Shown in pieces: positions 1 through 12,500 of a DNA stretch of 64,000 nt (position 1 is its first letter; each line of letters starts with the position of its first letter). Origin of the DNA: Leptasterias polaris (Eukaryota > Echinodermata > Asteroidea > Forcipulatida > Asteriidae); NCBI GenBank assembly GCA_037783415.1, contig JAZGTN010000022.1, forward strand, positions 7,662,001 through 7,726,000, in the 5' to 3' direction. Made by a program: the position numbers and the translations under genes. The notes under the pieces are model-generated. The model was not told where the DNA came from. It ran no database searches and saw only the letters and a list, made by a program, of their open reading frames with translations.

Positions 1-328
1 CATTTAAACCAACTGCACTCATATCAGTTGACCCTGGTCTCTACTGTTATTTTTGCAAGCAGTGGAAGCATATGTGAATATAATTAATGTTCACCACACT
101 GAGCACTTTGTATGGACCCCATGATGTTCACTGAACTTTTATCCTGTGTTTTTTCAAGGGAAGAGTGCAGACCATTGTTGTACATTTATCCTTGGGACAT
201 GTCATTCATTGCATTTAAAGTAATCACAAAAATTGCTCATAATTTTTGTGTTGAATTTTTCTGGGTCAGTTAGTGGGAGATGTAAACATGGAGAGTGACC
301 CGAAAAATGAGCGTAATTTGTAAAGCTT

Positions 329-406
329 GGGCCTTATCCAAATTCACAGCTTCGGCAGTGGCTGTGGCTGATGTTGTCATAACAGCCAAAGTCACTTGCA
401 AGCCTT
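329..406. repeat. GCTATGGCT-family short inverted-repeat element
   Basis: The stretch opens with GGGCCTTATCCAAATTCACA, carries GTGGCTGTGGCTG in the middle and closes with a matching inverted tail (AGTCACTTGCAAGCC). The same layout, an outer CCAAATT-like arm around GCTATGGCT/AGCCATAGC, recurs at 3123-3240, 8925-9004, 32528-32612, 36630-36749 and 38691-38809. It has no coding capacity and is best read as a non-autonomous MITE. Confidence 0.5.
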
Positions 407-1497
407 AAAATTCCTTAATAATTTTTGTATAAGTCACTCTGATATTTGTTTTTGAGAGACCATTCTGCAAATAATACAAGAAGTGAATTTCTTCTGAGCA
501 AATACCACTATCTGCTGGTAAATACCACTAAGAAAATAAAGATGTCAACTGCATGTCTCTTGGATCAAACATCCCCCCCCCCCCAACAACAAAAAAGGAA
601 GGACAAAAATCCATTTCAAAATAAAGATGAATAAGTAGCAGCAACTTTAATCACCTCATTCAGTCCTTGGATTGAATAATTGTGTATTTGTTTTTCAATT
701 GTCAAGAAGTACTAACAAATTTTGTCCTTCTTTTTGTTTCCCCTCTTTCCTACACTCTGTCTCATCTTGATCACATCTTCATCTTCCTTCATCAGAAGAA
801 GGTAAGTCAATTTTCCAGAAGTCAGTACCTAGGCATTGCTAGTATTTTTCTAAACATTATTTTTATGCGGACAACATATTCTTACTATTCATTTTGCAAC
901 AGGAAGAAAAACGCTCTTAAGCCCAAGACACATTTGCTTTCATGGGCATTCATAATGGGGATATAATTATAGTGCATTCACTATCACATTCAAATCAGCT
1001 TCAGTCACTTGAAAAACATCCTGCAGACAGGAGCAGCATTTCCTTTGGAAAGCGGTTTTGGTGTTCTGTATTCATCAAACCATTATAGTTTCAACATTCA
1101 TAGCTTCATCATTATTTTGGTTGACAGTTACTCATAGCGTATATGATGTGAAAAGTGTTATGTTATTACTTATGATATATTAGTTTTAGGTTATACGTTA
1201 GACTGACGTAACTAGGTGCTGAACTAGATTAGTATAGAGTGTGCCTGTGTGTGAATAACAATAGAGACTGCCTCCGCTAATCAAGCATACAATGATGGCT
1301 GCCCACTCATAGATGGCATTGCAGCAACAACGCACTAATAAAAATAGCTAGAGGTATGTTAAGTCTTAACATGGTGATCATGCAGCATAGCAGAATTGTA
1401 CAAATACTACGTGTTGTACAGTGTCAAGAACACTAGTACTGAAAATGTATTTTGCACGAACACAAGAGCTGCAACTCCATTACTATGCACTGAACTG

Positions 1498-1696
1498 CAG
1501 AGTTGCCAACTCTCCCTGGTTGTGCAGAAAAGTTCCCAGAAAATGAACCAATCTTTCCATGTTCTGATGAACAAATTTGAAAATCTCCCTGATTATGGAA
1601 ACTTCCGTCCCCAATATGTTGAATGTAATTCTAAATATCTCCCTGATTGTTGTACAAAATCTCCCTGATTGCAAGATGTAAATGTTGGCAGCTCTG
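1498..1696 (+). mobile_element. Inverted-repeat (MITE-like) element, copy 1
   Basis: The ends are CAGAGTTGCCAAC and GTTGGCAGCTCTG, which are imperfect inverted repeats. Inside, the phrase TCTCCCTGATT recurs. A second copy lies in the opposite orientation at 58867-59052 in a sialyltransferase intron, sharing the ends and the internal segment around TTGTACAAAATCTCCC. No target duplication is obvious and there is no coding capacity. Confidence 0.6.
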
Positions 1697-3122
1697 GAGG
1701 CTGTTTGGGTATTCTTTTTTGGGGCGTAGTAAACTGAGGAGTCAAAGGAATAGAATGGTCCTTTTTGGGTGGTTGGTTAACTGTGTGGTGATGGTTACGG
1801 CTGATGGGGAACTAAACAAAGATGGCAGCAGCATAATAAAGGTCTGCTACTAACTATTAAGCATTTTAGATTCTTAACATCGTATTGATTAAAAAGATTA
1901 AATGGCTTTTATATCTTATTAAACCACTTGAACTTGTGAGTCTCATATCAATAATGAGCAATCCGAAAATACAATTTGATTACTCTGCGGCAGTATAATA
2001 AATAGCAAGACAAGTTCTCAAAGAACAAAATCTACCTAGCAAGTAACATAATCTCCTGTAACATAAAGCCAGCCCCAGAAGGACTTGCACAAGTATAGAA
2101 AGTTCCCACTTTACGTTACACAGAGTAAACTCGGCCTTCTTTACGAGCAATGGTGTATCATTTTTGAATGCACAACTATGGGTTATGCGTAATTTTTGCG
2201 AATTGTCTTGCATGAGTGGTTGGTGAAAAATTGACGCGAGGCACAAAGCCAAAACCCAAGTTGCCGGCAAAGATGGCGAGTATCAGGATTTATCCATTGC
2301 TTACACATAACATTACACATCGGGCAGTGACAGATGTTGCCAAAGAGAATGGCGCACAGTACATACTCTTTCGGAGATAATGACATTGCTGCTGGCAGAC
2401 ACGTTGCACTTTAGCCAATTGCTTTGAGAACAAGTGTGTTTCGTTTTTTCACTTAAATGTAATCAGTGTTGAGATGCACAAAGAGAATGATGTAAAATCA
2501 CAGTCAGTTCCATGGAAACATATAATTTACCTTGTTTAGCATTAGAAATACCACACCCACACTTGCCTGTGATGTTTTTCTTTTTCTTAACCTTTTTTCC
2601 AATTTTGGGCATGCTGTAACTTTTTTGTCTTCAAGTTAATCCAAACATTTATGGATGTCTGCATATTAATTTGGGGAGCTATTGTGATGTTGGTTGTTCA
2701 AGGAAACACTACTAACCGAGTTAAAGGAAGTGTCTGCTTCATTGTATTAAGATTACTTGGTAGAGAATCAGGTTGTCAGCTAACCAAGGAGTTTGAATGT
2801 TGTCTAAAAACCTCCCCTTTAAGTGAAATGCTCTAATGATGTCCCAGTGTAAAATTGAAAGGAAAGACGAAACCCACTATGAACTACCTTGAAAGCTTTC
2901 ATACTATGAAGCTTCAAAATTGATGTTGTGCTTTGTTTGTCAGTTTTATTTTAATAAACCTGAAAGTGAATTACGCAGGAATGAAGGTTCTATGGTAGAT
3001 TTTAATTTGAGGTTACATCCTTGAGCATTTCACTTACTGGTCATCCCAATTGTATCAATAACAACGGCAGCCATCTTTGAATATTTGTCTACAGTTCAGT
3101 GGAGCTTTTGAGCATAGTGATT

Positions 3123-3240
3123 CAGGCTGTGTTTGAGTGGATTGCTGTGGCTATGGCTAGATCACTGCATCTGCCTGTACTGAAGTACTGCTACTTTAGC
3201 CAACAGCCACAGCCAAACCAAAACATGCTCAATTTAGGCT
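3123..3240. repeat. GCTATGGCT-family short inverted-repeat element
   Basis: It starts AGGCTGTGTTTGAGTGG and ends near CTCAATTTAGGCT, so the outer ends are roughly complementary. The interior carries GCTGTGGCTATGGCTAGATC and the inverse GCCAACAGCCACAGCC. It abuts a GGGCCC element that starts at 3241. Confidence 0.55.
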
Positions 3241-3430
3241 GGGCCCTATTTCATAGAGCTGTTTAAGCAGAAAATACTGCAGAACAAATTTCTATGCAAA
3301 TCAAAAAATGAGTGGGGCACCATTCTCAACAATGTAAACTTCATGGAGTTTTGGCTGGCTTCTGGTTTTTGGTAAGCAAGATTGGTGTGTGCTTAGTAAG
3401 TTTTTACTGCTTACAGGCTTTATGAAATTG
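3241..3430. mobile_element. GGGCCC-ended MITE, diverged copy
   Basis: The left end GGGCCCTATTTCATAGAGCT is followed by TTTAAGCAGAAAAT, as in the clean copies at 33270-33452 and 39289-39481. The right end is degraded and recognisable only as CTTACAGGCTTTATGAAATTG. This is non-coding sequence inside or upstream of the plus-strand gene. Confidence 0.55.
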
Positions 3431-3526
3431 ACAAAAACAATATGGCTGCCAGGTTGAAGTTGCCCATCATTTTGTCTTCTAGTTGATGTGTGCTAACATT
3501 GTAAATTAATTTTTCATTCGTTATAG

Positions 3527-3556
3527 TTATTGCGCCAACAACTATTTCTTGTACAG
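3527..3556 (+). CDS. Candidate 30-nt stalk exon (IAPTTISCT)
   Basis: The acceptor is TTCGTTATAG and the donor is GTAAAG. In phase 1 it reads I-A-P-T-T-I-S-C-T, and its last G joins the TG that opens the exon at 5567 to make a Val codon. Length and phase keep the frame, and the Thr/Cys content matches the neighbouring exons. The exon is short enough for the match to be chance. Confidence 0.45.
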
Positions 3557-6500
3557 GTAAAGCAATCGAGAACCACTGCGGAGGTTTTATACCTTACTAT
3601 TTTTTGCCTGGTTTTTCATCGTAGGGAATTAACATCCATGCTTGCTTTATCCATAGGCTTGGCATTTATCATCCGCTATCATTGTTTAGTTTGGTCAGGA
3701 ATTTTTGTTAAATTTTGCCTCTAATTATTTTTTTAATTTGTCCTGCATGTTGTTAAGAAGTTTTAAGAGTATTTTTGTTAGATCGATGGTGTTACTTTTG
3801 AAAGAGTTATTTTGCTTTGTTATGTGTTTTCCTGTACCAGCAATTGACAGTTTTTACATATTTTGGGATTCAAGTTAGTGCAGTTTCTGATTTCAGTGTT
3901 TACATATTTTTTATTTTAAAAAGGGACTTAGAGAACAAAACAATTGGGATAAAAGAAATATGCACGGAACATAATAACTAAACCTTATCATGATTTATTA
4001 TTTGTAAAAGCTGTCATAGTTTTACAGGGCACTAGTTAAGAATGAAACAATTATTTTATTTTGTTGATGTTTTATAAAGGCAGTGTATACTTTCGGTTTA
4101 AAAATTCATTAAAAATGTCCTATAAATTCATTACTTTTATAGAATTCAATCAATTGTCAGTTAGAACAAAGTTGTTGAAGTTTCAGGAAATACCTGTAAA
4201 CCTCGACAACCTCACATGCTAGTTTAACAGAGAGAGAAAAAGCTTCCAAACTCTGGAAAAAGCCTTCCTTGTTTGTGAAGGGAACTGTAACTGAAGGGTT
4301 CACAACCATTTAAGAAAATATCTGCAAAACATCTTTTTGAACATCCAAATAGTGAAATAGGTGGTCCCGAATTTCAATGTCAACATTTGTAAATTGCCCC
4401 ACAGAGGAATACTGGAATATATTTTCAGAATGCCTTACAATTTCTAATTCATCTATCTGAGCTTTTTAGAAGATGATTTTGCAATAACCGTTGGTATACA
4501 CTGTCTTTCAGTCATTTTGTTGTTTTAATTTGCACAAGTTAAGTTTGAAAATTGTTTTGTAGTAGCAAATACTATGATGCATTCGGTTTGCCGTCATGTT
4601 GCACTGGGCAAAGTAGCATGAACAATCTGAGTTTGCTGGTATGAAGTTTGAACCATTTACAAACAGAAATATATTGTTTGTATTTTCCTAAATCTTCAGC
4701 TGTTACGTTCATGTTTCATTCTGAAGCTGAATTCATCAAAAAGCGATTCCAATCTACAACATTGGAGAGAAGTTTGAAGAAAAAGTGTTTGCAAAATGGT
4801 GACCACTTGCAATCCAAGCAATTTTCACAAACAATTACATTGTTGTGGCACCTCCGATTTCCCCTCAATGGAGAAAACAAAAGTCAATATAAAAAAAAGT
4901 GATCAGTAACAACAAAAACTTTTATCGCACATTTGTGATTTAATTTAAAGTGATACCAAGCAAACTCAGTGGCATGAAAACATGCAATTTATGTTTGGAA
5001 AATTTAAGTTGGATTCATGCGGTATGGTTAGAGGAGAGGTATGGAGCAGGACTCGGAAACACAATCTTACCCTCATTAGGAAGTTATAGACAATTATTTT
5101 ATTCTACAAAGTTTGGTGATTCAGACAATTTTGGAGTTTTTTTGAGTTTTTATCTGAGATTTAAGTGCTTGACAGTCAAATTTTGCATTAAAAACTGTTC
5201 TTAAAATGTTGATAGAAAAGATTCTTTTGTGACATTTCAAACAATTTTTTAAACGATCCTAAAAAGCATCAGCTGCTTTCAAGTTCATAATTTCATTAAA
5301 AATCTTCTGCAAAATGTTAAAATAAACATGAGACAGTTCTGTTATGGCAGAAGATCATTCCTTGCCATTGAATCCATACCTCTGCTCAGGTTTTTCACCC
5401 ATTTCTGTTGATTTTTCATTGCCTGCCTTTTGATTTGTTTCCTTTCTCCCCTGATTCCCTACCCCCCGCTTGCATATTTGGGTTCGTCCCCCTGTCCCCA
5501 TTTCACTGCTGGCTCTCCCAACGTGCCCTGGCCCTCCCTCGTATCTTTCGTTCCTGCATGTTACAGTGCCAGTTCCTCAGACAACCACCCCAGGGGAGTG
5601 TATTTGTCCGACGGCACAGCCTTGTGTTGAAACTGGTCAGTGATGCTATTTTTTAGTTTTTGATTTTAGTTTGTTTTTCGTTCTTTTCTTCTTTGATTTG
5701 CATGACTATATGCCAAGCCTTTCATTAAAATGCAACTTTGAGTGTAGCGGTATGAGGTTGCACTTGAGTGAAACCAAATTTATTCTCATTCAGGGGCCAT
5801 TAGAAGCGTTGTGATTGGTTGATTAGTACACTGGAACTTGCATAACAAAATGATTCGCTCTTCCACATACAAGTGTTGAAACAGTCAACCAAACGAAAAG
5901 TTAGCTACATGCTAAGGTAACATGGAAGTTTGATGGCTTTCATTGATGGAGCTATTTACGTAAAGTTCTATAAAGTTTTCTTTACCAATGTTGAATTATG
6001 AAAAGGCTTAACCACAATAGGTCCATGTGCCACATCATTTGTACCTGTCAAGCTTAATCTTGGCTGGCGTCAGTCGCAAGCCTGGCATCACGTCAAACAA
6101 AAGTGCCCACCTGATGTTTTCTATTTCATTGTTCAAAAGACTGAGTCATCACTGGTGAGCACTGGCCCAGAAAAAGAATTGTCATACTTATGACTTGTCA
6201 ATCAATTGTCATAGAAAGTCAGCCTGGAATGAAGGGATAGGCTGGCCTTGTGAGAGCTCATTCTTTCCTGTCTGCACATATGCAATGTACAGAGCTTTTA
6301 GTTCCTGCCTGAAATGGGTAGCGTTGTTTCACATGAATGAACATGGCTCATTCATTGAAGCATAAAATGAAGAATTTGTTATCGCCTATAAATGAAAACC
6401 AAGAAAAAGAAGCTGATAGTTAAAGTTAACATCGTGCTCATTTTGTCATGCATTGGTTCCCTTAATTGCAGTTGATTTGTTTTCTCCAAAACGATGCATA

Positions 6501-9500
6501 CAAACTGCCATTTTATTACTCAATCCAATTGAAAACACTCGTTGAGTTTTTTGTTGTTGAAAACAGGAAATGGCTTTGATTGAAAGTAACTGAACAGATC
6601 ACAATATTCTATGTTGAAACCCTGGACTTGATAACGATGGTTACGCTTCCAGCAAGTTGGAACACCAAGAATTGTTTTCCCTCTGCCTTTGAAGTTTCAT
6701 TGTTTGACAAGGAACAATGGAACTAAAGTCAAGGACTTTCCACTCAAAAAAACAAACAATGTTTTGTTAAACAAATTCCCCAATTGTAAAAAGAAACAAA
6801 GGAAACTTTTCCTGTATTTAGTGTTTCAACAAAAACATGAGGAAAAATAACAACTTTATTTTTATACAAACAAACTGACCTTTTTTGTAAGCGTGCTCAA
6901 TGTCAGAAATCAAACTTGGAGGGAAAACAATTCTTGGATATGTGATTTGAAATGAATGATGCATACTGATGATTCTTCCCTCTGTTTTTTGGTATTTATT
7001 TTAAATTTGACGTCAAAACAGGCAAGGATTGCAACACTGATGGAGACTTAGGTGATAATGACATAAGTGATAGTGAGTTCAGAATTTATGAAACAATGCC
7101 ATTGTTGCCATTGCAATAACTTGCTCTAACACTTCATTTTGACCCAAACCCTGATTTCTTTGAGGAAGTAATATTCGGTTGTATTTCATTATACCATTTT
7201 GTCTTTGGTTAACAATTTTATACAGATAGATTTTTTGCAATATTTGGATGTAACAAAGTTTCAAAAATTATGGTTTTCAAAACCTTGATATCTCAAAATG
7301 TATGCAGTTTGCTGTGTTGTAATACCCAGGATTGTATCTACAGTCCTGTGAAATCTGATCATACTTTCATTAAGGAAACAATTTCAAAAGAACTTTACAA
7401 TTAAAAGAGTTGAAGACAACTAACTATTTGGGGGTGAAAATCTAAACCTCTCTAAGGTAAAGATTTGAATTATCTGCATACATTATATTTATTTTCGCAT
7501 ACACAATGTGAAGCTTTACTTTTTGTTTTAGGCGACCAATCCAATTAATTTTTTACTAAAACCTTTAAATTACTCAAACCTTTCATAAACAGATAATTGG
7601 ATTCTTAATTGAAATTGAAACGCTTTTAACTTCAGACTGGTGCCTTACTTCAATACTTTGGGTATTTTCCAAACCTTGGCTTAGGCTCTGGGCTCTGTTT
7701 GATGTTCGAAATTCACATTGCTTCAATATCCAATCCAAAGCGAGAGCTGGAGCCCACGCCTGGGTTTTGAAAAGGCCCATGGTATCACCATACTCTATTT
7801 TTTTATTTTGGGCACCAGACTTAGTTTCAAGCATTGTATGTGGGTATGGTTATTCCCTACTGATATATAGTCTCATGGAACTTGTCTGTACATTTGTACA
7901 GCTCACTGATCACTAGAAATGCATGGTGCACACTTTACTAGAGTTTTTCCTTCACTCTCTTACTAGAACAAAAAACACTTCGTGTTTGGAGTTTGGATCA
8001 GATGTCTTGCTAATGTTGTACATGTATCTTTAAGTCAATGTCAATGACAGAAACATAGCCAATAAGCCATCTTGTAATGAGGTGGATATTAGATTCTAAG
8101 TCAAGTGTTGGGTTTTTATTTGAATTGAAGTTTTGCCTGCCTTGCCTGCTCGTTAGTTTGTTTATTTTGTTAAGTTTTTAGATTAATTTATATGATTGAT
8201 AATGACATTTCTCAACAGGATTTGTGTAATTGTAGTATTATGTTAATGTATTGATCGTATTGTAATTATCGAATTTCGTGCCACATTGAGATGCATGATG
8301 TAAATGTGCACAGACCGTCTTGGGTTGACCTTGCATGTGACCTCTGATTTCTATTCTTTGTTTTTTTTCCGTTCTTACACTGCATCTCTTCCCGGCATGC
8401 GGGTTGTATTCATTGTTGTGAATGTGTTACGTGACTGTGTGTGCTTATCCCCCCCTTCCCGATAACTGTAGATCTGGCAACCACCATACTCCCAACCTCC
8501 TCGACCGTTCCACCCGCCGGAGCGACGACGTCACCTACGCCGCCTAATCCAACAACCGCAAAGAAAGGTAGAGCAACTCAATGCTCTGCAGTTTATTTCT
8601 CTTTTAAAAACTTTTAAAACTACCTCGCTCTGTCTGGAACACCTGTTTGGCACCCTTTTCCTCCTGTGATTGCACTAAGCAAGTTAACTCTTTTTGTTGT
8701 TGGTTTTCGCTGTTCTATGTGGGGCAGATAAACAGTCTTGCACAGAGAGTTGTTGGTGCTCTTGGCTTTCATCTCTGGTTTTGGATCCTCATGGGTCATT
8801 TAAGCTTTGGTCAAGTTGCATGATGCTCAATATACACCCCCCCAAAAAATGTTTTTTTTTTTTTTACCTTACGGTGAAACATCATACATTTCGAATCATC
8901 ACACATCCCACAGACAAATCCACCCAAATTGAGGCGCTGTGGCTATGGCTAGATCACTTTATCTGGCTATGCTTCACAGCCATAGCCAAAGACCCTTAAT
9001 TCAGACTTAAGCTGATCTTAAGTGAATTCCCCATTACATTACTCTTCGACAAGCCAGAGTTTATCTCACTGTAAACTCTGGCTGTTGATTTTGAAGAGCA
9101 TACTGCGGTTCCACTTACACTCATATAGGCAAATTTCACCACATCAAAGAAGTTAAGTTTGTTTAAAACACACACCTATGTTTAATGTTGTGAAAGAAGT
9201 GTTTACATCACAACCATTTTCCACTAACTTGAAGTACATACAAAATCCACATATTTGTTATTTTCTCCTTGATATCAACGATTCATTTCAAAGTCTTCGT
9301 AGTTTCCATCTTCAGACCCGAACAACTTCCATTCTTACTCTTTCTTGAATCCCAAAATTTTGGGGTTTTCTCTGTCTTTGGTCTTTTCATTACCATCACC
9401 CTTGATAATAAAAGTTTGTAGGCGTGGTTGGTTGATCTGATATTAATGCGTGAAACAGTTTTTCTATTAACACTCTGTAACGAACTAACAAAGTATCTGC

Positions 9501-12500
9501 TTAATCTGAACCAATGGAGGATGACAGGAAGACTACTGAGACCTTCTTCAATAGACCATGTGACCTGTGACATCACATGTTTACTAAAGAGCCTGGACTT
9601 CCTGCAGGCACAATTTGTACACAAAGACCACATCAAATCTTATAATTTATGAAGACTGCATTGTCTGATTTTTACCAACTTTTGATATGAAGAAAGGGGG
9701 CGCATTTGAAAACTTGTGTTCAAAATTTTATAGTGCTTGAATTTATGTGGAAATTATGGCACAAAATGTACAATTTTTCATATGACCAGTGTAGTGTTTT
9801 TGCCTGCCACGAAATGCCCTGTAATGTACAAGGTCACTTTTATTGTAAACACAGGTTATATGGTCTATATAAACAGGGACTTGATAAACAAAGGTACTTC
9901 TCATAAGAAACACATTATCTAAAGAAAGTGCTTTAAAGTCAATCTGACTTGTACTTCTGGGAAATGTTTTGGATTGAATCTTAACTGTAGGCAAGTTTCT
10001 GACAGTTACCATGCACAACAGAAACCACCAATGGCCAGTGTTGTACATATTAAACGAACCAGTCTCTTTATCCAAAGCGTAAATTAGTCAAAGTTCACCT
10101 GGTATTCAGTTGGTGTAGGAGCTAATTGGCTTGGAAAGGATAGAAGTTAAAAGCTCAGTCTTGTTCTAGACAGTGGTGTGTAAATTAGATTTTTTTTTCT
10201 TGACTTGTAAGTACAAAAGAAAGGTTTATAGAAGTGCATAAACCACCTTCCATTTGTCAACTTTTTTGTCACGAAAAGCAAAAATGTCTTCATGTCTGTT
10301 AAGTCTGGTTCCACTTTTTAAAATCATGTGTACAGCATAAATAGTAAGAGGGGACCAGTCCATTTAGTCTGGTTCAACTTTTTAGACCATGTGTAGAACA
10401 TAAATGGTAAGAGAGGACCAATTCGTTTAGGCGTAAGCTTCCCTCTTCATCAAACAATCGTGTGAATTGAGAAAACACTATCTTGTGACCAATCCATTTG
10501 CCACTTCATCCTCATCCAATTCATAGTGTTCCATTTTGCCTTTGTTGATAATAGTCTGGTGTCCAACATACTCTCGCTTCCTTTTTGTCAAACTGATTTC
10601 TACCCTCAGCATGCTCGGAGGGTCTGGTGCAATGCAGGGACAGGAGAAGGGGGCTGGGTGATGTACGGGCAGCTCATACAGCAATAATTATTAGCAATAG
10701 TTCTGTCAATTATTAGCAACCATACTGAAATTTAGTTTTAAGAAATCAAGTGTTTGATGTTCTAGGGTTACGTTTATCTATTATTCAGCCATATAGCTTG
10801 AATATCAATGTGAACTACAGTAATCATTTTAGGTTCAGTTTAAAACGCACACAAAAATGCAAATTTGTTTAATGCTAGTAATTTTTTATTTTAAAGCGCA
10901 AACTAAGTTAAGAAAATAACGCAAACAACCTAAGACGTTTGAATTACAAAACTTGTCTACGTACATTGCATGCTATATTCCCTCTGATAAAATAGGAGTA
11001 CTTGTTGTACTTGTCCCTAGGAAATAACTTTGGCAATATTTTGGTCAGTAGTTATCATATCAAGACAAATGGTTGTTATTGGAAAGACACATAGATTGAA
11101 GCTGTGCGTGATGCAAAGATGAGATACAATGATTGTGGAGAGCTTTAAGCTGCAATTGTATTTTAGTTCATTATTTTGTAAAGTTTTTCTAGGCTTAATT
11201 AATAAAAAGATTTTTTGTGATTAGTTTAGCTGCAATCTTGGAAATACTTGAACAGATAAACTGGACTGTCAATAGAGACACTTGTTAAGGCCTAAGGATG
11301 TTATAATTTCTTAATTTAATAGAGTGACTCTGTTACGTTGGATAGGACATTTTCTGGTAATATTCCTGTTGTCGTTCTTGGGTGAAATCCTTACTTTGCA
11401 CTAACTTCAACCTGCACCGACAAACTCTTTGAATCCAAATGCTTGATTATTTTCATCTTCTGAGCGAGAGAGTGGAATAACATTTCCTTCTGTTTGAGTA
11501 CTGACTAACCTCCATCTGTGCACAGAATTCTCCACAATGTTCCATTAGCCAATTGCTTTAATCATAACACCCCTATCTCTTACCCCCTCCCCACCTTCCC
11601 CCGCTACGTGTGTATTTATAGGTACGCCAGCAGAAACCACGGAGGGTTACAGTTCGTCATCTCCAAGTCCACGGTTGGTCATAACGACTATCAGCAATGA
11701 AATCCCACAAGGCAAGACCACGACCCAAAGGAAGACCTTCTCTGTACCTAACAACATTGACCTTTACTTAGGAGGTAAGGCCCTTTGTTACACCTCACAA
11801 TGGCGGCTATGTTATTATGTTCTTGTCAGTTTAGTTTTGATAACGTTGCTACGAATCCGGCATCTTTCTCCTGCATCAAACATTGCAATAGTCACTGACT
11901 CATGATCACCGCGTCACACACAGGAATGTGATTCCAACCGAGTTCTCACCCTCACCAACTTTTTTTTCCCCATTTTTTAGAAAGGAAAAAACACCAAAAT
12001 AACAATTACATCCCTGTTTCAGGACGACCGTAGTGCACTGCTCAACTAGTTAACGCAGTTAAGAATTTTTCCTAACATTTTTTTTTTTAATGAGCTAGGC
12101 TTAGTAGAATGGTTTGTGCCTGGAATGTTAGCTTGGCATGCAGTTTGGAGGATTATTTATTTAAAAAAAGGAAATATTATGCACATAATTAGGTTAACAA
12201 ATGCAATATTGGCCCGAACGAACGTAGGAAAAGTCACCATGCTTACCCAGATCACATCCAAATAATCCCACTACCACAAACAATTAACCAATCAATCATT
12301 AACAGTGTCTGTCAGAACCAAAAAATAATTTTAGATTCCTGTAGAACAGCCACTACCATGCCCCCGTCTATAAAAAAAATAAAAAATTAAAATTATTTAA
12401 AAAACAGAAGAAGAAAAAACAGTTACAAAAATAACTTTAGTACTTAAAATTGATGTTAAAGATTTATGACAAACTAAAAATGGGCACAAACTTCTGGTAG

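Larger units (their letters stand above)
1..3526. other. Non-coding flank or intron 5' of the first supportable exon
   Basis: I see no exon here that I can support with confidence. The gene on the plus strand must continue to the left, because its extracellular part is otherwise missing a signal peptide, so this is probably intron. It holds a GCTATGGCT-family element near 329-406, an inverted-repeat element at 1498-1696, a second GCTATGGCT element at 3123-3240 abutting a GGGCCC element at 3241, and a possible 6-nt micro-exon at 796-801. The short ORFs here show no recognisable protein. Confidence 0.6.
8568..11621. other. Intron with small repeats
   Basis: No exon could be supported. It holds a GCTATGGCT-family element at 8925-9004 and a tandem duplication with period about 64 nt at 10301-10429. 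The 117-residue minus-strand frame at 9283-9636 has no domain-like composition, and I regard it as chance. The last 60 nt are C/T-rich and lead into the acceptor at 11621. Confidence 0.6.

Noticed and set aside
9283..9636. 117-residue minus-strand ORF
   Set aside because: No domain, no splice or promoter context, and it overlaps an open frame on the other strand; lies in an intron of the plus-strand gene.
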